Origin: Helicoverpa zea
Lineage: Eukaryota > Arthropoda > Insecta > Lepidoptera > Noctuidae
DNA length: 64,000 nt
Direction: 5' to 3'
Assembly: GCF_022581195.2 (NCBI RefSeq)
Contig: NC_061474.1
Span: 5,518,001 to 5,582,000 of the forward strand
This document shows, in pieces, positions 42,909-54,816 of this stretch. Each line of letters opens with the position of its first letter. Position 1 is the stretch's first letter. The position numbers and the translations under genes are program-made. Under the pieces are notes generated by a model. The model made no database searches. It saw only the letters and a list, made by a program, of their open reading frames with translations, and was not told where the DNA came from.

Positions 42909-43202
42909 AACCGGCAAGTGTGAGTCGAAATCGCGCACGAAGGGTTCCGTACCATTATTTAGAAAATTAGCAAAAAAAAAAACACGTTTGTTGTATGGGA
43001 GTCCCCCAAAATATTTGTTTGATTTTAGTTTTCAGTATTTGTTGTTATAGCAACAAAAATACATCATCTGTGAAAATTTCAGCTCTCTTACTATCACGGT
43101 TCATGAGATACAGCCTGGTGACAGACGTACGGACGGACGGATGGATAGCGGAGCGAAAACAATAGGGTCCCGTTTTACCCTTTGGGTACGGAACCCTAAA
43201 AA
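42909..43202 (-). repeat. Repeat R4, complete copy
   Basis: It has the same block order as 33718-34012, from AAAAACCGGCAAGTGTGAG to GGGTACGGAACCCTAAAA. No insert. Confidence 0.8.
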
Positions 43203-43746
43203 GTTTGTTATAATGATGTATTCTGAAGAAGAGTTGAAAAATAAAGCCTGCCTGTCGGGACCAATGAAACTTGGAAAACAGTTGTATTTTTTATTTGTGT
43301 AGTTAAGGAACGGCAAAGTATTTATAAGGAACGATGATAAAATGATTTAAGGGAATTCTTGGCTGAGGTTATTTAAGCACAGAATTCTGTATCTACAAGC
43401 TTCAAATAACTTGTGAACTGAGTGTAAGTTATGCCCATTGAGCTAAATATCATAACAAACTCATAAGAACATGAGAAATATTTATTACAACTACACCCCC
43501 AATTAAACAAAAAGCTAAAGATTAAGATTACTAGCTGTAATATGCCACTGTCACTATTTTGCAAACTAAAATTTTCCAACTACAAGCAACTATGAATCAT
43601 GGATAAAATGTGGATAAACCCTTAAATACTTAAACACAAAGTGAATCCACGTCTAGGTACAAGAGACAAATTAATCACTACAACGGATATATCTTTCAAT
43701 TTCTTTAACAACCGAACAACGTCACGATATGAGTATTGAACAGTAC
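43203..43746. other. No feature seen
   Basis: Nothing recognised. Confidence 0.4.
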
Positions 43747-44376
43747 TGGGATTCTATAAAACTCGATCAACAACTCGCATTTCACTTCGATTCGTAATGT
43801 CATTTCATACTTTAGGGGAGGTAGGGGAGGGATGGGCACTTTTTCACAATTTATTGCATAAAAAATCAGATTTTACAGATCATTATCAACTTTTATTGCC
43901 ATTTCTTATATTCGGCTAGATATAATGAAAGAGCTTTCCTAAAAATTACAATCAGTTTCAACATTACGAGATATTTAAACGGTTTTATTTAGCTCACCCC
44001 GTTTGTTTTATTATTTATTCTTGGATCAAAGAAGATGGATCAAAATTGCCCCACGTCCTATAACAATGTGACGTATCACAAAAAAAAGATAAAAATGTTT
44101 AAAAAAATATGGCATACTCTCTGATTTATTTTTTTTACACCTTCATACGAAAAAAATGTTTTAAACATTGTTCAGGCGCTGTTAAGAAAACATCGTTCAT
44201 AGGACTATTTATGGACTATTTTATTAAATTATTTTGTTGTTCGATAGGGTATACCTCACAGGTGGTCCCATAATCATCAGGTCAGGATCTGATGAATGAA
44301 TGAAATGAAAGGGCTACACAAGTAGAATACTGTCAGCAACCCCAGCGGGGCGCAACAGGGCCAAGGCCTGCCTGCA

Positions 44377-44560
44377 CGTCGATTCTATAAAATTCGAACA
44401 ACAACTCGCATTTCACTTCGCTATTCACTCTCACTTCGCATTCGATTCAGAACGACCTTGATTTTGCATTCTGTAAACATCACCTAATCACTTGCGAAGT
44501 GAGCTCGACATCGACCAATGCTGTGCTAGTGACTTCCCCACTCGACAAAATGTCAACCGA
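44377..44560 (+). repeat. Second left end of the outer family, inside the 2.4 kb element
   Basis: GTCGATTCTATAAAATTCGA followed by ACAACTCGCATTTCACTTCG. A further degenerate CATTCTGTAAACATCACCTA start follows at 44469. TGCA precedes it (44373-44376) and also follows the right end of the nest (46688-46691). Confidence 0.6.
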
Positions 44561-44719
44561 GATTAATCAGTTTTTAATTTTATCAGTTTTGACACAGAAT
44601 TTTAGCTAAATATGATGTTTTAGTTATAATTTGTTATTGTAAGGAATTTGAGGCAGCTTTTAAGTATAAAATAAACAGAAATCTCTAAATTCGTGCTGTG
44701 AATATAATCTATGCTTACC

Positions 44720-45422
44720 CTACGAAAAAAAAATACTGACAGCGCCAATTTGCCTTTCTTGCTGATTTTGAGGAAACCTTATATATTTTTTTACTACGGC
44801 CGGATTGTTCAGAGCTTCCACTACTTCATTTATGCAACGAGATGCAGACGGTTGCGATAAATAAGTTCTGATGCCCTCTTTAATAACCTTCTGGTAACCG
44901 CCACTAGCCAAGAATGATAAAGTACATAGTATCTGTGAAACAATAAATCAATAAAAAATGTAATACCTACTTTATCTGGATTTAGTGAAAACAAAATTGA
45001 GACCAATTTGGTTATTTTCATGCTTAAGAGAATACCAATATTATAACTGAAGTACAGAGTCTTTTGAAAACATATCAGCTGGCGGGGAAACCACATAAAG
45101 GGAATACTCCTTATTAAGAACTAAGTGTTTTTCTTATTATTGTGTGCTTGATTACAATTTTTCAACTATAAACTGTGTCAATACTTACTTTTACACGAGT
45201 TGTAAGTCCTTTGCCTCGACGTTTTGTGGGCTTTATCAGGGGCAGTAAATCAGACTCCAGTTGGTCAATTAGCTCCTTTGACAATCTATATATGCTCACA
45301 TAGTCATCATCGCGAGTTAATAAAGATAAACTGCGAATTCTAGCAGATTGTTGACGCTTTTCTAAATTCTAATAATCATGAGCTTCTTCTAATAAAGATT
45401 TAAGCAAAAACATTCTAGCCAT
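44720..45422 (-). pseudogene. Broken PIF/Harbinger (HARBI1-like) transposase, N-terminal part with an intron
   Basis: Exon 1 (45422 to 45189) starts ATG and encodes DDDYVSIYRLSKELIDQLE and a TKRRGKGLTTRVK stretch. These match the N-terminal region of Harbinger nucleases. An in-frame TAG lies at 45369-45371. A GTAAGT donor follows exon 1, and a CACAG acceptor precedes exon 2 at 44932, giving an intron of 256 bp with the frame kept. Exon 2 encodes TLSFLASGGYQKVI, SQPSASRCINEVVEALNNP and KKYIRFPQNQQERQIGA, which is the helix-turn-helix part of the family. The frame then ends at 44720, before the three catalytic acidic residues, which are absent. It is therefore a dead, internally deleted copy. 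Confidence 0.82.
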
Positions 45423-46302
45423 CGTTAAAGGTAGGCACTTAATCACTTTAAAACACTTAGAACTTTATTTAAACACTATTTTAAATATAATAGTCTCTAG
45501 ATCAAGTTGGCAACGGTACCTGAAACAAGATTCTATAAAGGATTTTTCGCGCAGCTTTATAACCTCACAAATTTTCACTGACGAAGAAGAGCAAAAATTT
45601 ACAAATTATACATTACATGGTATGTCCAAGCCTCCCTACCATAGGGAGCATTGGACACTTTTGACTTAGTTTATGAAAAAAAAATCGGTAAAAAAACTTT
45701 TAAGTTAAACGGTTTTATCTTATGTGCACTGAAAACTAGAAAATAAAAAATAGTTACTTACCTGTCAACCTACGTAGGTGGTCCCGGTCATATTAGACTA
45801 AAATAAAAACGTGGGGCCCATTAACTATTGCTGTAGTACTCTCTTCTAAAGGTATAATAGGTGTGGATTGCATCGACTTACTATAATTGTAACTGGAGAT
45901 TTTGACAATCAATAATTAATAATAGAAAATACACATACCTTTCATTAGTTTTCTCTTTATAACGATCCGAAACCGCAACAAAATATTTAAGTACTTTTAC
46001 GAGTGTTTGTTCTTGACAACTCACAGAAATGACAGATAGTCTATGGATGAACACCGTTACCAGTCGGTTACGTAAACTACCCAATAAAAAAAAACAAAAC
46101 TATGATCAGAAATCAGAATAAAAGGACCCCCCTTTTATTCTGATTTGATCATGTCTCCCAACTGCCCATCTCTCCCCTACCTCCCCTATAGATAGACAGA
46201 TTTTGACAGATCTGTCAAAATCTCGACTTTGATTTAGTTCAACTTGTCAACACGCTCGATAGTGTAGCGCTAGTGTAGTTTGACAATGTCAATCACGAAA
46301 CT

Positions 46303-46628
46303 TTAAGGTAGAATTCCGTGGGTCGCGATTGTCGCAGCCGCGCGGGACAAAAGTCAACCTATGAAAATGTATGGCACCGCTGCCGAGGGCTGCGACAGTC
46401 GCGCGCGGACGACGAATTTCGTGAGCCGCTCGCGGCCGTACGCTTCTCAACATGGTCTAGCGCTTAATAACATCTATAGAATTTTAGTAAAACCAGAATT
46501 AAATTTTTGACAATGCCGCGAGCAGCTTACGAAATTCGTCGGCCGCGCGCGACTGTCACGGGCCTCGACAACGGTGCCATACATTTTCATAGGTTGACTA
46601 TTGTCGCGTCCACGGAATTCTACCTTTA
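46303..46628. mobile_element. Harbinger-type MITE with TTA target duplication
   Basis: The element spans 46306-46625 (320 bp). Its ends are AGGTAGAATTCCGTGG and its complement. The inverted arms extend about 130 bp with mismatches (for example CGAATTTCGT and ACGAAATTCG). TTA flanks both sides (46303-46305 and 46626-46628), fitting the TWA target of PIF/Harbinger. It is inserted in the right part of the outer element. Confidence 0.8.
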
Positions 46629-46691
46629 GATCGAAGTCGAAGTGAGAGTGATGTCGAAGTGAGTTGTGATATTTTATAGAATCGACATGCA

Positions 46692-47929
46692 GAAGGCTTA
46701 AAGTATATTAGCATCCGTCTTCACCCGCCTTGAATTACTTCCTGAACCCGTATGGGCATAAAAGTACATAACAATAGCAATAACTGGGTCAACTAGGTAC
46801 TGGAAAACTTACCTCATAAATGATCATGGTGGTATTGACTTTAACTTTTGACTTTTGTCATTCATACTTTTAATGATTGCAACTTGTCACTGGCTCTTCT
46901 AACAAGTCACTGGACCAATTCCACTGATAATAATACATATAAACGTCACTTTTATTTAAACTACTTCTTACTATAAATTGTCACGTTTTCACTAAACAGT
47001 TGTTTAAGAAAAACGGCCGTTTATACTGTCGCTGAACTTGGTTCAAAATCCCATACCATACCACACAGAATATCATATATTTTCGTATGTAACTTCTATA
47101 CTTTCTTGGATAGTGACATGAGATTTCTTACAAGTGACCAGTCACGCTCAGTAATTACTTGTACAGTTGTGCACAGCGTTCTAACTTACTAGCTTCGGAA
47201 TTGCTTCTTTAAAGTGTAGCTAAGTGATACTGAGTAGAAGTGTACTTAAACGAAAGAAAGATGGAGTTTCAATACTTAATTTTGCAGAATGGAAAATTTT
47301 TGACGTGCTCACGTTGTGTATGTTTTTTTTTCTATAATAAACTAGATATGAGATTACTACCTATGTGTTAAAAAATGTCTTGCATAAAAATTCAATTTAT
47401 TAAAGTAAACAGGAACAATTTAATGTAATTTTTACAACAGTACCAAGTTCTTCACTACTTCCTACATGATTTAATGTTCTTATCAAATCAAACTAATCAC
47501 ATGACTGTATCCCAATCACACATGAAACCCAGTTTCTCGTAATATAGTTAGAAACTGGTAAAAAATATAGGCTAACTTTACAATGCATATCGAATTTCGA
47601 CCTTATTTTATTTCATTATCTCTATGTAAACTTGCTTAAAGAGTGTCATACACATCGTCGGTTGACAGTACCTACTAAATCATTACGTAACTATCATTAG
47701 ACACCAATAATACTACCTACACACACTGTGAAGCTTTTCTCACAGCACCAATCCATTATATTCTGCTATTCTGAAGTCCAAGTTGCAATTGATAAATCTA
47801 TCCCTAGGGCGTCATTGTGAGATGGATATTTGAACTATACATAGATATTTTAGAACGAGCCTCCGTAGATCGCAGACAAACCTGTCGGGTGATACTTGAT
47901 CCAATTGTTGCCTATTAAACACTATCCGT
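46692..47929. other. 1.2 kb without recognised features
   Basis: AT-rich, no frame or shared repeat. Confidence 0.4.
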
Positions 47930-48065
47930 TTCCCCGCGGTTTCACTCGCTTTCCGTGGGAACTACTACCAGGATAAAATATAGCCTATGTTACACGAGAA
48001 GTGTGTAACTTTCCATCAGACAAATATTTTTTCACAAATTTTTAAAACAACCGCCTGCCTAATTT
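47930..48065 (-). repeat. 3' part of a Helitron-like element, decayed
   Basis: CCCCGCGGTTTCACTCGCTT and AGGATAAAATATAGCCTATG on the plus strand are the reversed GC-rich end and middle of the family. The CTAG terminus is lost. Confidence 0.45.
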
Positions 48066-48146
48066 GAAGTTAAGGGTGAAAATTCATAGTAAACAGTTTT
48101 TTTTACAAAACTGACGTTAATGTTGTCGATAAAAGGCTTTAGTCAG

Positions 48147-48245
48147 TCTGATACCGGCCGAATACTTAATGTGCGCACTGCCATTCATCTACTAATGAGC
48201 CCGATCAAACTATCGGCCGACTAAAAGTTTTCAGTGTGTGAGACA
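48147..48245 (-). repeat. R2 copy
   Basis: Reversed R2 with GTGCGCACTGCCATTCATCT, AATGAGCCCGATCAAACTAT and CGGCCGACTAAAAGTTTTCA. Confidence 0.65.
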
Positions 48246-48639
48246 GCAAACTTCGTGTCGTTTCCAAAGGCTGGGACATTTTGAACTAAGTATATTAATT
48301 AGGCAAGCTGTCGTCATAACCCATTAAAATATTGATAGAAGGCTTTTTAGAAAGGGCTATAGTAAATAAAATTTGCATAAAATTTAAGTGTTGTACTTAA
48401 ACTTTATTGAAGGAGTTTATAATATTACTTTTAACGACATCTAGGTACTTATTTTAATTTATTTTTCGTCACTTTTAAGTGTGTCGTTATTATATTGTTT
48501 GTTTTATTTAAAAGAAGGTTAAATTTCTTAGAGCAGGTTGTCTTATCTAATTCGTTAAATTCGACCTTAATAAAAATAAAGAAATTAGAGTATTATAGTT
48601 TTAGACTATCCTTACTTAACAATATTTTATGTGCTATAG

Positions 48640-48785
48640 TAACTCTGTCTGCCTGTCGACTTTCCACGTCAAAACTACTGATCACATTTAAAATTAAATG
48701 GTACAAAAAAGTCCTTTCTCAGGTTTCCTGAGAAAGAACATTTTTATCCAGATGCAGGAAGTAGTTCCCTCGGGACGCGGTCAGA
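48640..48785 (+). repeat. Helitron-like relic
   Basis: AACTCTGTCTGCCTGTCGAC, then a decayed middle, then AGTAGTTCCCTCGGGACGCG. Both termini are missing. Confidence 0.45.
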
Positions 48786-49239
48786 ACAGCGAGGAATAGC
48801 TAATACTATATAAGTAGAATAAGTAGACATAAATTCAATATTATCAAAATGATGTCTTCCTATCCTCTAGGGCTGCTTGTTGTTTGGATTTTTATAAACA
48901 GCTGTCCTAATTAGAAGAGAGAGAGAATTATAATTATTTCATTTTACATTTCTGGCGAAAACAATTTAATATAAACACATAAACCAAAGAACAAATTACT
49001 TTTCTATTCATTTGAAATTGCGTATTTATCCTTGTTAATCTCAGGCTTAATTGAATTTCGAAAAGTAATAGGATTATGTACTCTATTTTGGTACGAAATG
49101 AACACAGTTTTTTGGGAAAAACAAAATTGTGTATACCTACAAAAAGTACTTACATAGAGTATCTACTTATATGTATAAGCTAGGTACCTACTGAAAAAAG
49201 TTATCTTAGAAATAGGAGCTTTAGCCTTTGCATCATAAT
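48786..49239. other. No feature seen
   Basis: Nothing recognised. Confidence 0.4.
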
Positions 49240-49533
49240 CATCAGCAATTTTTTACCGTCCCACTGCTGAGCACAGGCCTCCTCTCGCACGGAGAAGGAT
49301 TGAGCGTTAATCACCACGCTTGCTCAATGCGGGTTGGTGATTTCAGACTAAATAGTCCACCTCGAGGTTACCTCGAGATGATTTCCTTCGGCTTTTAATC
49401 AGTCATTGGTATCCAAGATATACATAGAAAGTACATACAAACTTAGAAAAGTTGCGTTGGTACTCGCCTGATCTGGATTCAAAACCCATGAATTCATACT
49501 TGAGAGGTTGATTATTTATCCGCTAGGCTAAAC
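49240..49533 (-). mobile_element. SINE S2, decayed
   Basis: Reversed S2: GTCCCACTGCTGAGCACAGG, then CACCACGCTTGCTCAATGCG, then the shared middle. The box B region reads CTGGATTCAAAACCCA and so is damaged. Confidence 0.75.
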
Positions 49534-49852
49534 TAATAATAACTAGGCAAATAGTATATTACATGTATATTTTGAGCTATTTTAAAAAGCGAAGTTTATT
49601 TTAGATACAGGTTCTTCAGGGATTATTAGATTAATTAAAAATGCCCAAAACTCAACATATCACGTAGACTGTCTATTAACTGTAAAATGTTTAATTGGAC
49701 AGCTGCAGTTTGCATGTCGCTTAAAACTTCGAAATGAAATACAAGCTTAATATTGAAGCGGTATGAGAGGAACATTTAGTCTCAGTTTCGTATCACATAG
49801 TACTTGGTGTTATTTTGTAAAGCTGACAGGGTTGTCAATAACTTTGGCCTAA
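49534..49852. other. No feature seen
   Basis: Nothing recognised. Confidence 0.4.
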
Positions 49853-50100
49853 TTATTGTCGTGGGCCAAACTGGTAAACAAAATTGCTAATTATTAAGTG
49901 AATAAAAAATATTGTTGGTTTTGTTGCTGGGGAGTTTGTTGCACCACCTCTTCTTCCCAGCAAAAACGCATAGGAAGTGGTGATAGGGCAGTGGTGGCTG
50001 GGCATTTTGGGGGCTGTCTTATGTAAATTCCTGATGTTCAAAAAGTGCTGTTTTTCAGCCAAGTTTGAATAAATGATTTTTGATTTTGAATAAAGAAAGC
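49853..50100 (+). repeat. Retroelement tail, longest copy of its kind here
   Basis: TTGCTGGGGAGTTTGTTGCA, CGCATAGGAAGTGGTGATAG, TTTTGGGGGCTGTCTTATGT, then AATAAATGATTTTTGATTTT. It shares all of these blocks in order with 26783-26930. Confidence 0.55.
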
Positions 50101-50290
50101 CTCATCATCACTTGTCTAGCCTTTTCCCAATTATGTTGGGGTTGGCTACCAGCTAATCGGATGCAGCTGAGTACCAGTGATTCACAGATATGGACTGCCT
50201 ATTTGACCTCCTCAATCCAGTTACTTGGTCAACCCAATGACCCTTGGTAAGATCAGTTGTCAGACTTTCTTGCTTCCGTGACGACATATT
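50101..50290 (-). repeat. SINE S1, 3' part
   Basis: Reversed tail and body: CCTTTTCCCAATTATGTTGG to GTTGTCAGACTTTCTTGCTT. The head is missing. Confidence 0.75.
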
Positions 50291-51070
50291 TATCATACTT
50301 TCTGAAAAAACGGCAGAACTCGTTAAATCAAAATACCATCCATATACCGACTACTCGAAGCGATGCTTAACTTAAAAACTTTAATGTGCGATGTAGCTAC
50401 GAGCTCATTTTCTGCCTCACAATTTATAGAATTTACTACAATATCAAATATTGAGCCGAAAATGTCGAATATTTGGAGTAAAATGCAATTTCTATAGTGG
50501 TTTAGTATATTACGTTCAGAAATTCCATATCGCTTCCTGCGCTCGTCCCGAAACCACAATAGATTGCGCGATTTGTCACCGCAAGCGCGAGCTCGGGGGG
50601 AACATATCGAAAATAGTGATGTGACACTTTAATCGATAATCACGATTAGTCGATTACTATAACGGGTGTTCGTTATCGACAAGATTACGAGTGTTGGCTG
50701 ATGATGTGTTTGAGGTCAAAATTGCAGCTTTTTCTTAAAACAACTCTTAGATATCACTAACTTATTGTGACGTTGTAAGGATATCTGTGATGACTAATGA
50801 TTGAGATCTTTCATTTAAAAACAGTATATCTCTACAAAATATAACCTTGACCAATGAAAAACCTATGACGTCACAAATATTTGTTTACATTCAAAATACT
50901 CATATTTAAAATACGCTTACTTTTATAAAGGGTATCTTATCTATACCATCTATTCTATAACGTCAAGTTTGAACTACAAAATATCACAAAACAACACAGA
51001 CTTCTAATACAACGAGCTACAAAGAGAAAATGAAATGTCTGACACTTTTGCCATTATATAAGTGTCAGCC
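50291..51070. other. No feature seen
   Basis: A 78-codon minus-strand frame (50323-50559) has no motif; otherwise nothing recognised. Confidence 0.4.
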
Positions 51071-51466
51071 CTATATTTTGAAACGAAACTGTCTTTGATA
51101 TAAAGCGAAACGTTTTGGGCTCAAGCAAACAGACTAGTGTTTCGAAACGAAACGAAACTCATCTGCCGAGAAGAGTGCTAGCGATTGTATAATCATTACT
51201 TACTTAATTAATGTACTTTGTGTAATTTTTTGTAGAAAATATCTCATTATCCAGCTAACAGATAACATTGTTACTTCCTCTTTCACGCAATAACTACTAA
51301 TATCGATAAATGAAAGTTATTAGCTAACAAATCATAATTGGATATCAAAACACATTAAAAAGTGTATCAGGTTGTCAATTCCCTGTTTCTCGACAAAGAA
51401 TTTTGGATGGGACTCCAATTTGGGAATATTATGATCATTGTTTAGACAAAAGTGTCTTCATATGCC
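51071..51466 (+). repeat. Tandem duplication, unit 1
   Basis: It starts CTATATTTTGAAACGAAACT and contains GGGCTCAAGCAAACAGACTA, GCGATTGTATAATCATTACT, AAGTGTATCAGGTTGTCAAT and CTCCAATTTGGGAAT. The same order recurs 425 bp downstream. Confidence 0.8.
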
Positions 51467-51495
51467 AAGCTACCTTATAATACTATAGTATAAAG

Positions 51496-51926
51496 CTATA
51501 TTTTGAAACGAAAATGTCTTTGATATAAAGCGAAACGTCTTGGGCTCAAGCAAACAGACTAGTGTTTCGGAACGGCGAACTCATCTGTCGACGGGTATTA
51601 ACGAGACGGGTGCAAGCGATTGTATAATCATTACTTACTTAGTTAATGTAGTTAATGTGTATTTTTTTTAAGATTGTTGTAGAAGTTATCCCATTATCCA
51701 GCTAACATTATACACGTGAAAGATTGGATGTATGAAAGTTTGTTCCTATTTCACGCAATAACTACTAAAAGGATTTTGATATATTTTCATATATCAAAAA
51801 GCCTGGCAGTAATTTAAATAACATTTTCAAAGTGTATCAGGTTGCCAATTTATTACTACTTGACACACTCCAATTTGGGAATGTTATGACCATCAGTAAG
51901 ACAAGGGTGTCTTTTTATGCCATTCC
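51496..51926 (+). repeat. Tandem duplication, unit 2
   Basis: Diverged direct repeat of 51071-51466, with insertions and deletions. The second unit keeps a CATTATACACGTGAAAG block resembling a Helitron-like start, lost or changed in unit 1. Confidence 0.8.
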
Positions 51927-52408
51927 ACTCACTATTCAGCTTTAGTTAATTATGAGTTCATTAATAATGAGCAGTTAATTTTAACTGTAGAAGACTTCTC
52001 TTTTAAAATAGGTACTGCTTCAGAAATTCGAACAACTTTAACTTCATGAGTTCATGACAGAGTTAATAAATGTCAAAGTTAACTACAACAATAGGTTTTC
52101 AGCAGTTTTTAAAACTTTTTAAAAAGAATCTGTCAGGAAAAGGCTTAAAGAAAATCTAAGTAGTAACTTGGAGTCCAACAATCCAGCTTTTTTAAGTTTT
52201 TGAAAGGCGCTTCGTACTAGTAGAAAGTTAATAAAAATATCTTTTCCCGGTTCGAATTTTGAACGTCGCTGTGATTAAATAAAGTTTTGTACGTCTGGTT
52301 CGATATGAGATGTCCAAAGAAAGTAATAAAATGTTATGTAAGGAACGTAGTTTTGTGCAGTTGCACTGTCCACAGTGTCCACCCTAGCTAATATATAAAA
52401 ACGTTTTT
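51927..52408. other. No feature seen
   Basis: Nothing recognised. Confidence 0.4.
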
Positions 52409-52648
52409 AGGGTTCCGTACCCTGTCTGTCACCAGGCTGTATATCATGAACCGTGATAGTTAGAGAGCTGAAATTTTCACAGTACCTATATGTATTTTTG
52501 TTGCCGCTATGACAACAAATACTAAAAACTAGAATTAAATAAATATTTTGGGGGGTTTTCATACAGCAAACGTGAGTTTTTTGTCCGTTTTATAAATAAT
52601 TGCACGGAACCCTTCGTGCGCGAGTCCGACTCGCATTTGGCCGGTTTT
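52409..52648 (+). repeat. Repeat R4 with unoccupied Helitron site
   Basis: It has the same orientation as 4111-4713. Here GTCCGTTTTATAAATAATTG runs uninterrupted where the copy at 4.4 kb carries the Helitron-like element. The CCGT array and some 5' sequence are deleted. Confidence 0.8.
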
Positions 52649-53194
52649 TATTTTATATCATCATCGCCAGTGTACCTAGGCATAGAATGTCCACTGGTAA
52701 ACATAAATTGACATGAACGTTTATTTCCTGAGATCTACTTCGGCATTATTTGGATGTAAATATATCAGGCATAGGTATTTCTTTTGACGCTCTTTAAGCA
52801 GTATTTTATAGCCTTATGCTCTCACGATAAGTTGTTATATTATGCAAATACATACGTGAGGCAGTGGGCCTTATTATTCATGAACAAAATATTCATCGTT
52901 TTAAAATAAGAACGACGAAAATAAATTCTCGCAAATTCGAATAAGCAATAAATTATCTTCTCGAGCACTCGTAACCAATCATGTGTACTGATTATCTGCA
53001 CTTTTATATCGACTGTGATTCGATTACTCGGAATCGAATAATGTGTAATCAGCAATCGAATATGAAACTTTAGTCTTTGCAATGGAGTGTTTTTATGGAC
53101 GAACGTGGATTTATACTACCATACATTGCAATATTACTGTATAATCACTTCTTGCTTACCGAGTTCTGTAACTGAACTGAGAGTTCTGTAGGTA
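52649..53194. other. No feature seen
   Basis: The 80-codon minus-strand frame at 52840-53082 has no motif. Confidence 0.4.
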
Positions 53195-53305
53195 CTAGAT
53201 GAAGGTACTACCAGTATCCCGGGGAACTACTTTCCCCACCCGGATAAAAAGAAGGTTCATTCTTAAAATCTAAATAGGGACAGACAGAATTAATTTCGCA
53301 TTTAT
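53195..53305 (-). repeat. Helitron-like relic
   Basis: Reversed family blocks: CCGGGGAACTACTTTCCCCA, GGATAAAAAGAAGGTTCATT and ATTTCGCATTTATATAATTA. Both ends are eroded. Confidence 0.4.
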
Positions 53306-53324
53306 ATAATTAAGAAGGATTCGA

Positions 53325-53525
53325 GTATAGGAGAGCACGTTTTAATGTCGGTCCTGCGCATGATCTCTCTTCATGCTTCGGTCGGACGTGAGAGTGAAGG
53401 AATAGAGAGTGCACATGTGTCTGCGCTAATGCTTAAAATGCATTAAAATATGTACTGTGCAGCTGGCTGGTCTTCTTATATGTGAACTGCCACCGTGGCC
53501 GTCAATCGGTTAGGCCGCCATTATT
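53325..53525 (+). repeat. SINE S3, 5'-truncated
   Basis: It runs from GGAGAGCACGTTTTAATGTC to GTCAATCGGTTAGGCCGCC with a short ATTATTATG tail; the tRNA-like head is missing. Confidence 0.75.
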
Positions 53526-54805
53526 ATGAATAAGGATTGATAAAAAAGTAGGCCACCATATACTTACATACATACGTTTGTTCTTTTGTTTCTTATAACC
53601 ACCTAATGGAGCGAAAACTGTCTAACAGTTCCCACGCAAAATGCCCTATGATTAACCCATTTTACACACAAAATGTTCCCGCTTAGTATGGAAATGAGGC
53701 GAAAATGGTACAAAGCATTTTTCTCTTTAACCTTTTTCAGTATGTTTCATACGTACACTATTCATAAAACCGTTTTCGGTTCGCCGAACTGAATTCGGAA
53801 CATTAGCTACTCTAGAATATTAATCTATGGTTAGATTATGTTATATAAAAAGGTTATTGAAAATCAACGTCTTTTATGAAGATCTTGGAATGCTTTCAAA
53901 GCAGATTTTCATACTATACCTACTCTATCGTAAATGATTTACTTCGAATACCTGTTTATAATACTATACCTACAATAATCATATTTTTTTATCTTTAATC
54001 GAACTTCACGTGTCATTATTTATTAATGTGATATTTTAGTGTACACCTACGTATCTTCCTGGAAATATTTGTTTGATCTTATAACTGAGTGTCAATTCTT
54101 GAATTACCTAATTAATGACGTATGTATTTTGTTTCCCATAAAACTTTAAATATGTTGTAAAAATAAACTGAAAACTTATACAATATAATGTTCTGGGTCC
54201 ATCAGCCGTTAATTGTTTCATTGGACTGCTCTGAGCAAACCTAATCACTATTATAACGCCCTTGTTACTATTGTGAAAACTTTTCTTATTACTCCTGAAC
54301 AAAATTACGGAAAGGTAAGGAAAGAAAGAAAGCTATTCATTTAACTACGTATACAAAGAATAGTGAAGGTCGGTGTTGCAATTTACCGTGGCGAAAGGTA
54401 GTTCTAAAAGATTGCATCAAATATAATAGAAATAGTAAAACATTTTTTTTGTGTGGATAAAAATTCTGCGACTAGTTAGAATTGAATTGTTTGATATCTA
54501 AACAGATACTATATCTGTATCAAATGTGTTGAACAAGATAAGACCATTTAAATGAGCAATTGTTTATTCACGAGATTAATATTATAGTGCCTAAATCAGA
54601 CACACACTTTATCATTTTCAATTAAATTTTAAGTGATCACTCACAAAATATAATTGTTTACACGTATTTAGATAGCATGTGGTTCTAGAGAATTTAATCG
54701 AGACTAAAATTATCAAGCTGACTGAAGGCATTGTTTAAAGGATAGATTTACTTTTTGAAAATAATATTTAAAACAAGGAATGCTGATGTTTACGAAAAAA
54801 AAAAC
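53526..54805. other. 1.3 kb without recognised features
   Basis: AT-rich; short frames lack motifs and no shared repeat is present. Confidence 0.4.
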
Positions 54806-54816
54806 AAGTTTATTAT

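Larger units (their letters stand above)
43813..46188. mobile_element. 2.4 kb TIR element with TA target, inserted in the outer element
   Basis: The ends GGGGAGGTAGGGGAGGGATG (43815) and the complement ending at 46186 match over about 24 bp, with TA on both sides. A perfect hairpin-forming repeat lies just inside the right end: AAATCAGAATAAAAGG and its complement, near 46108-46144. It holds an interrupted HARBI1-like gene fragment and a second copy of the outer element's left end (44377). Whether the HARBI1 fragment belongs to this element is unclear, since Harbinger elements normally duplicate 3 bp. Confidence 0.65.
43750..46684. mobile_element. Outer element of a transposon nest (GATTCTATAAAA ends)
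   Basis: The left end GATTCTATAAAACTCGATCA (43750) is followed by ACAACTCGCATTTCACTTCG. The right end (reverse complement GATTCTATAAAATATCACAA, ending at 46684) also carries ACAACTCACTTCG. Only about 560 bp belong to this element; the rest is two later inserts (43815-46186 and 46306-46625). No coding sequence of its own is seen. Target duplication is not evident. Confidence 0.6.
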
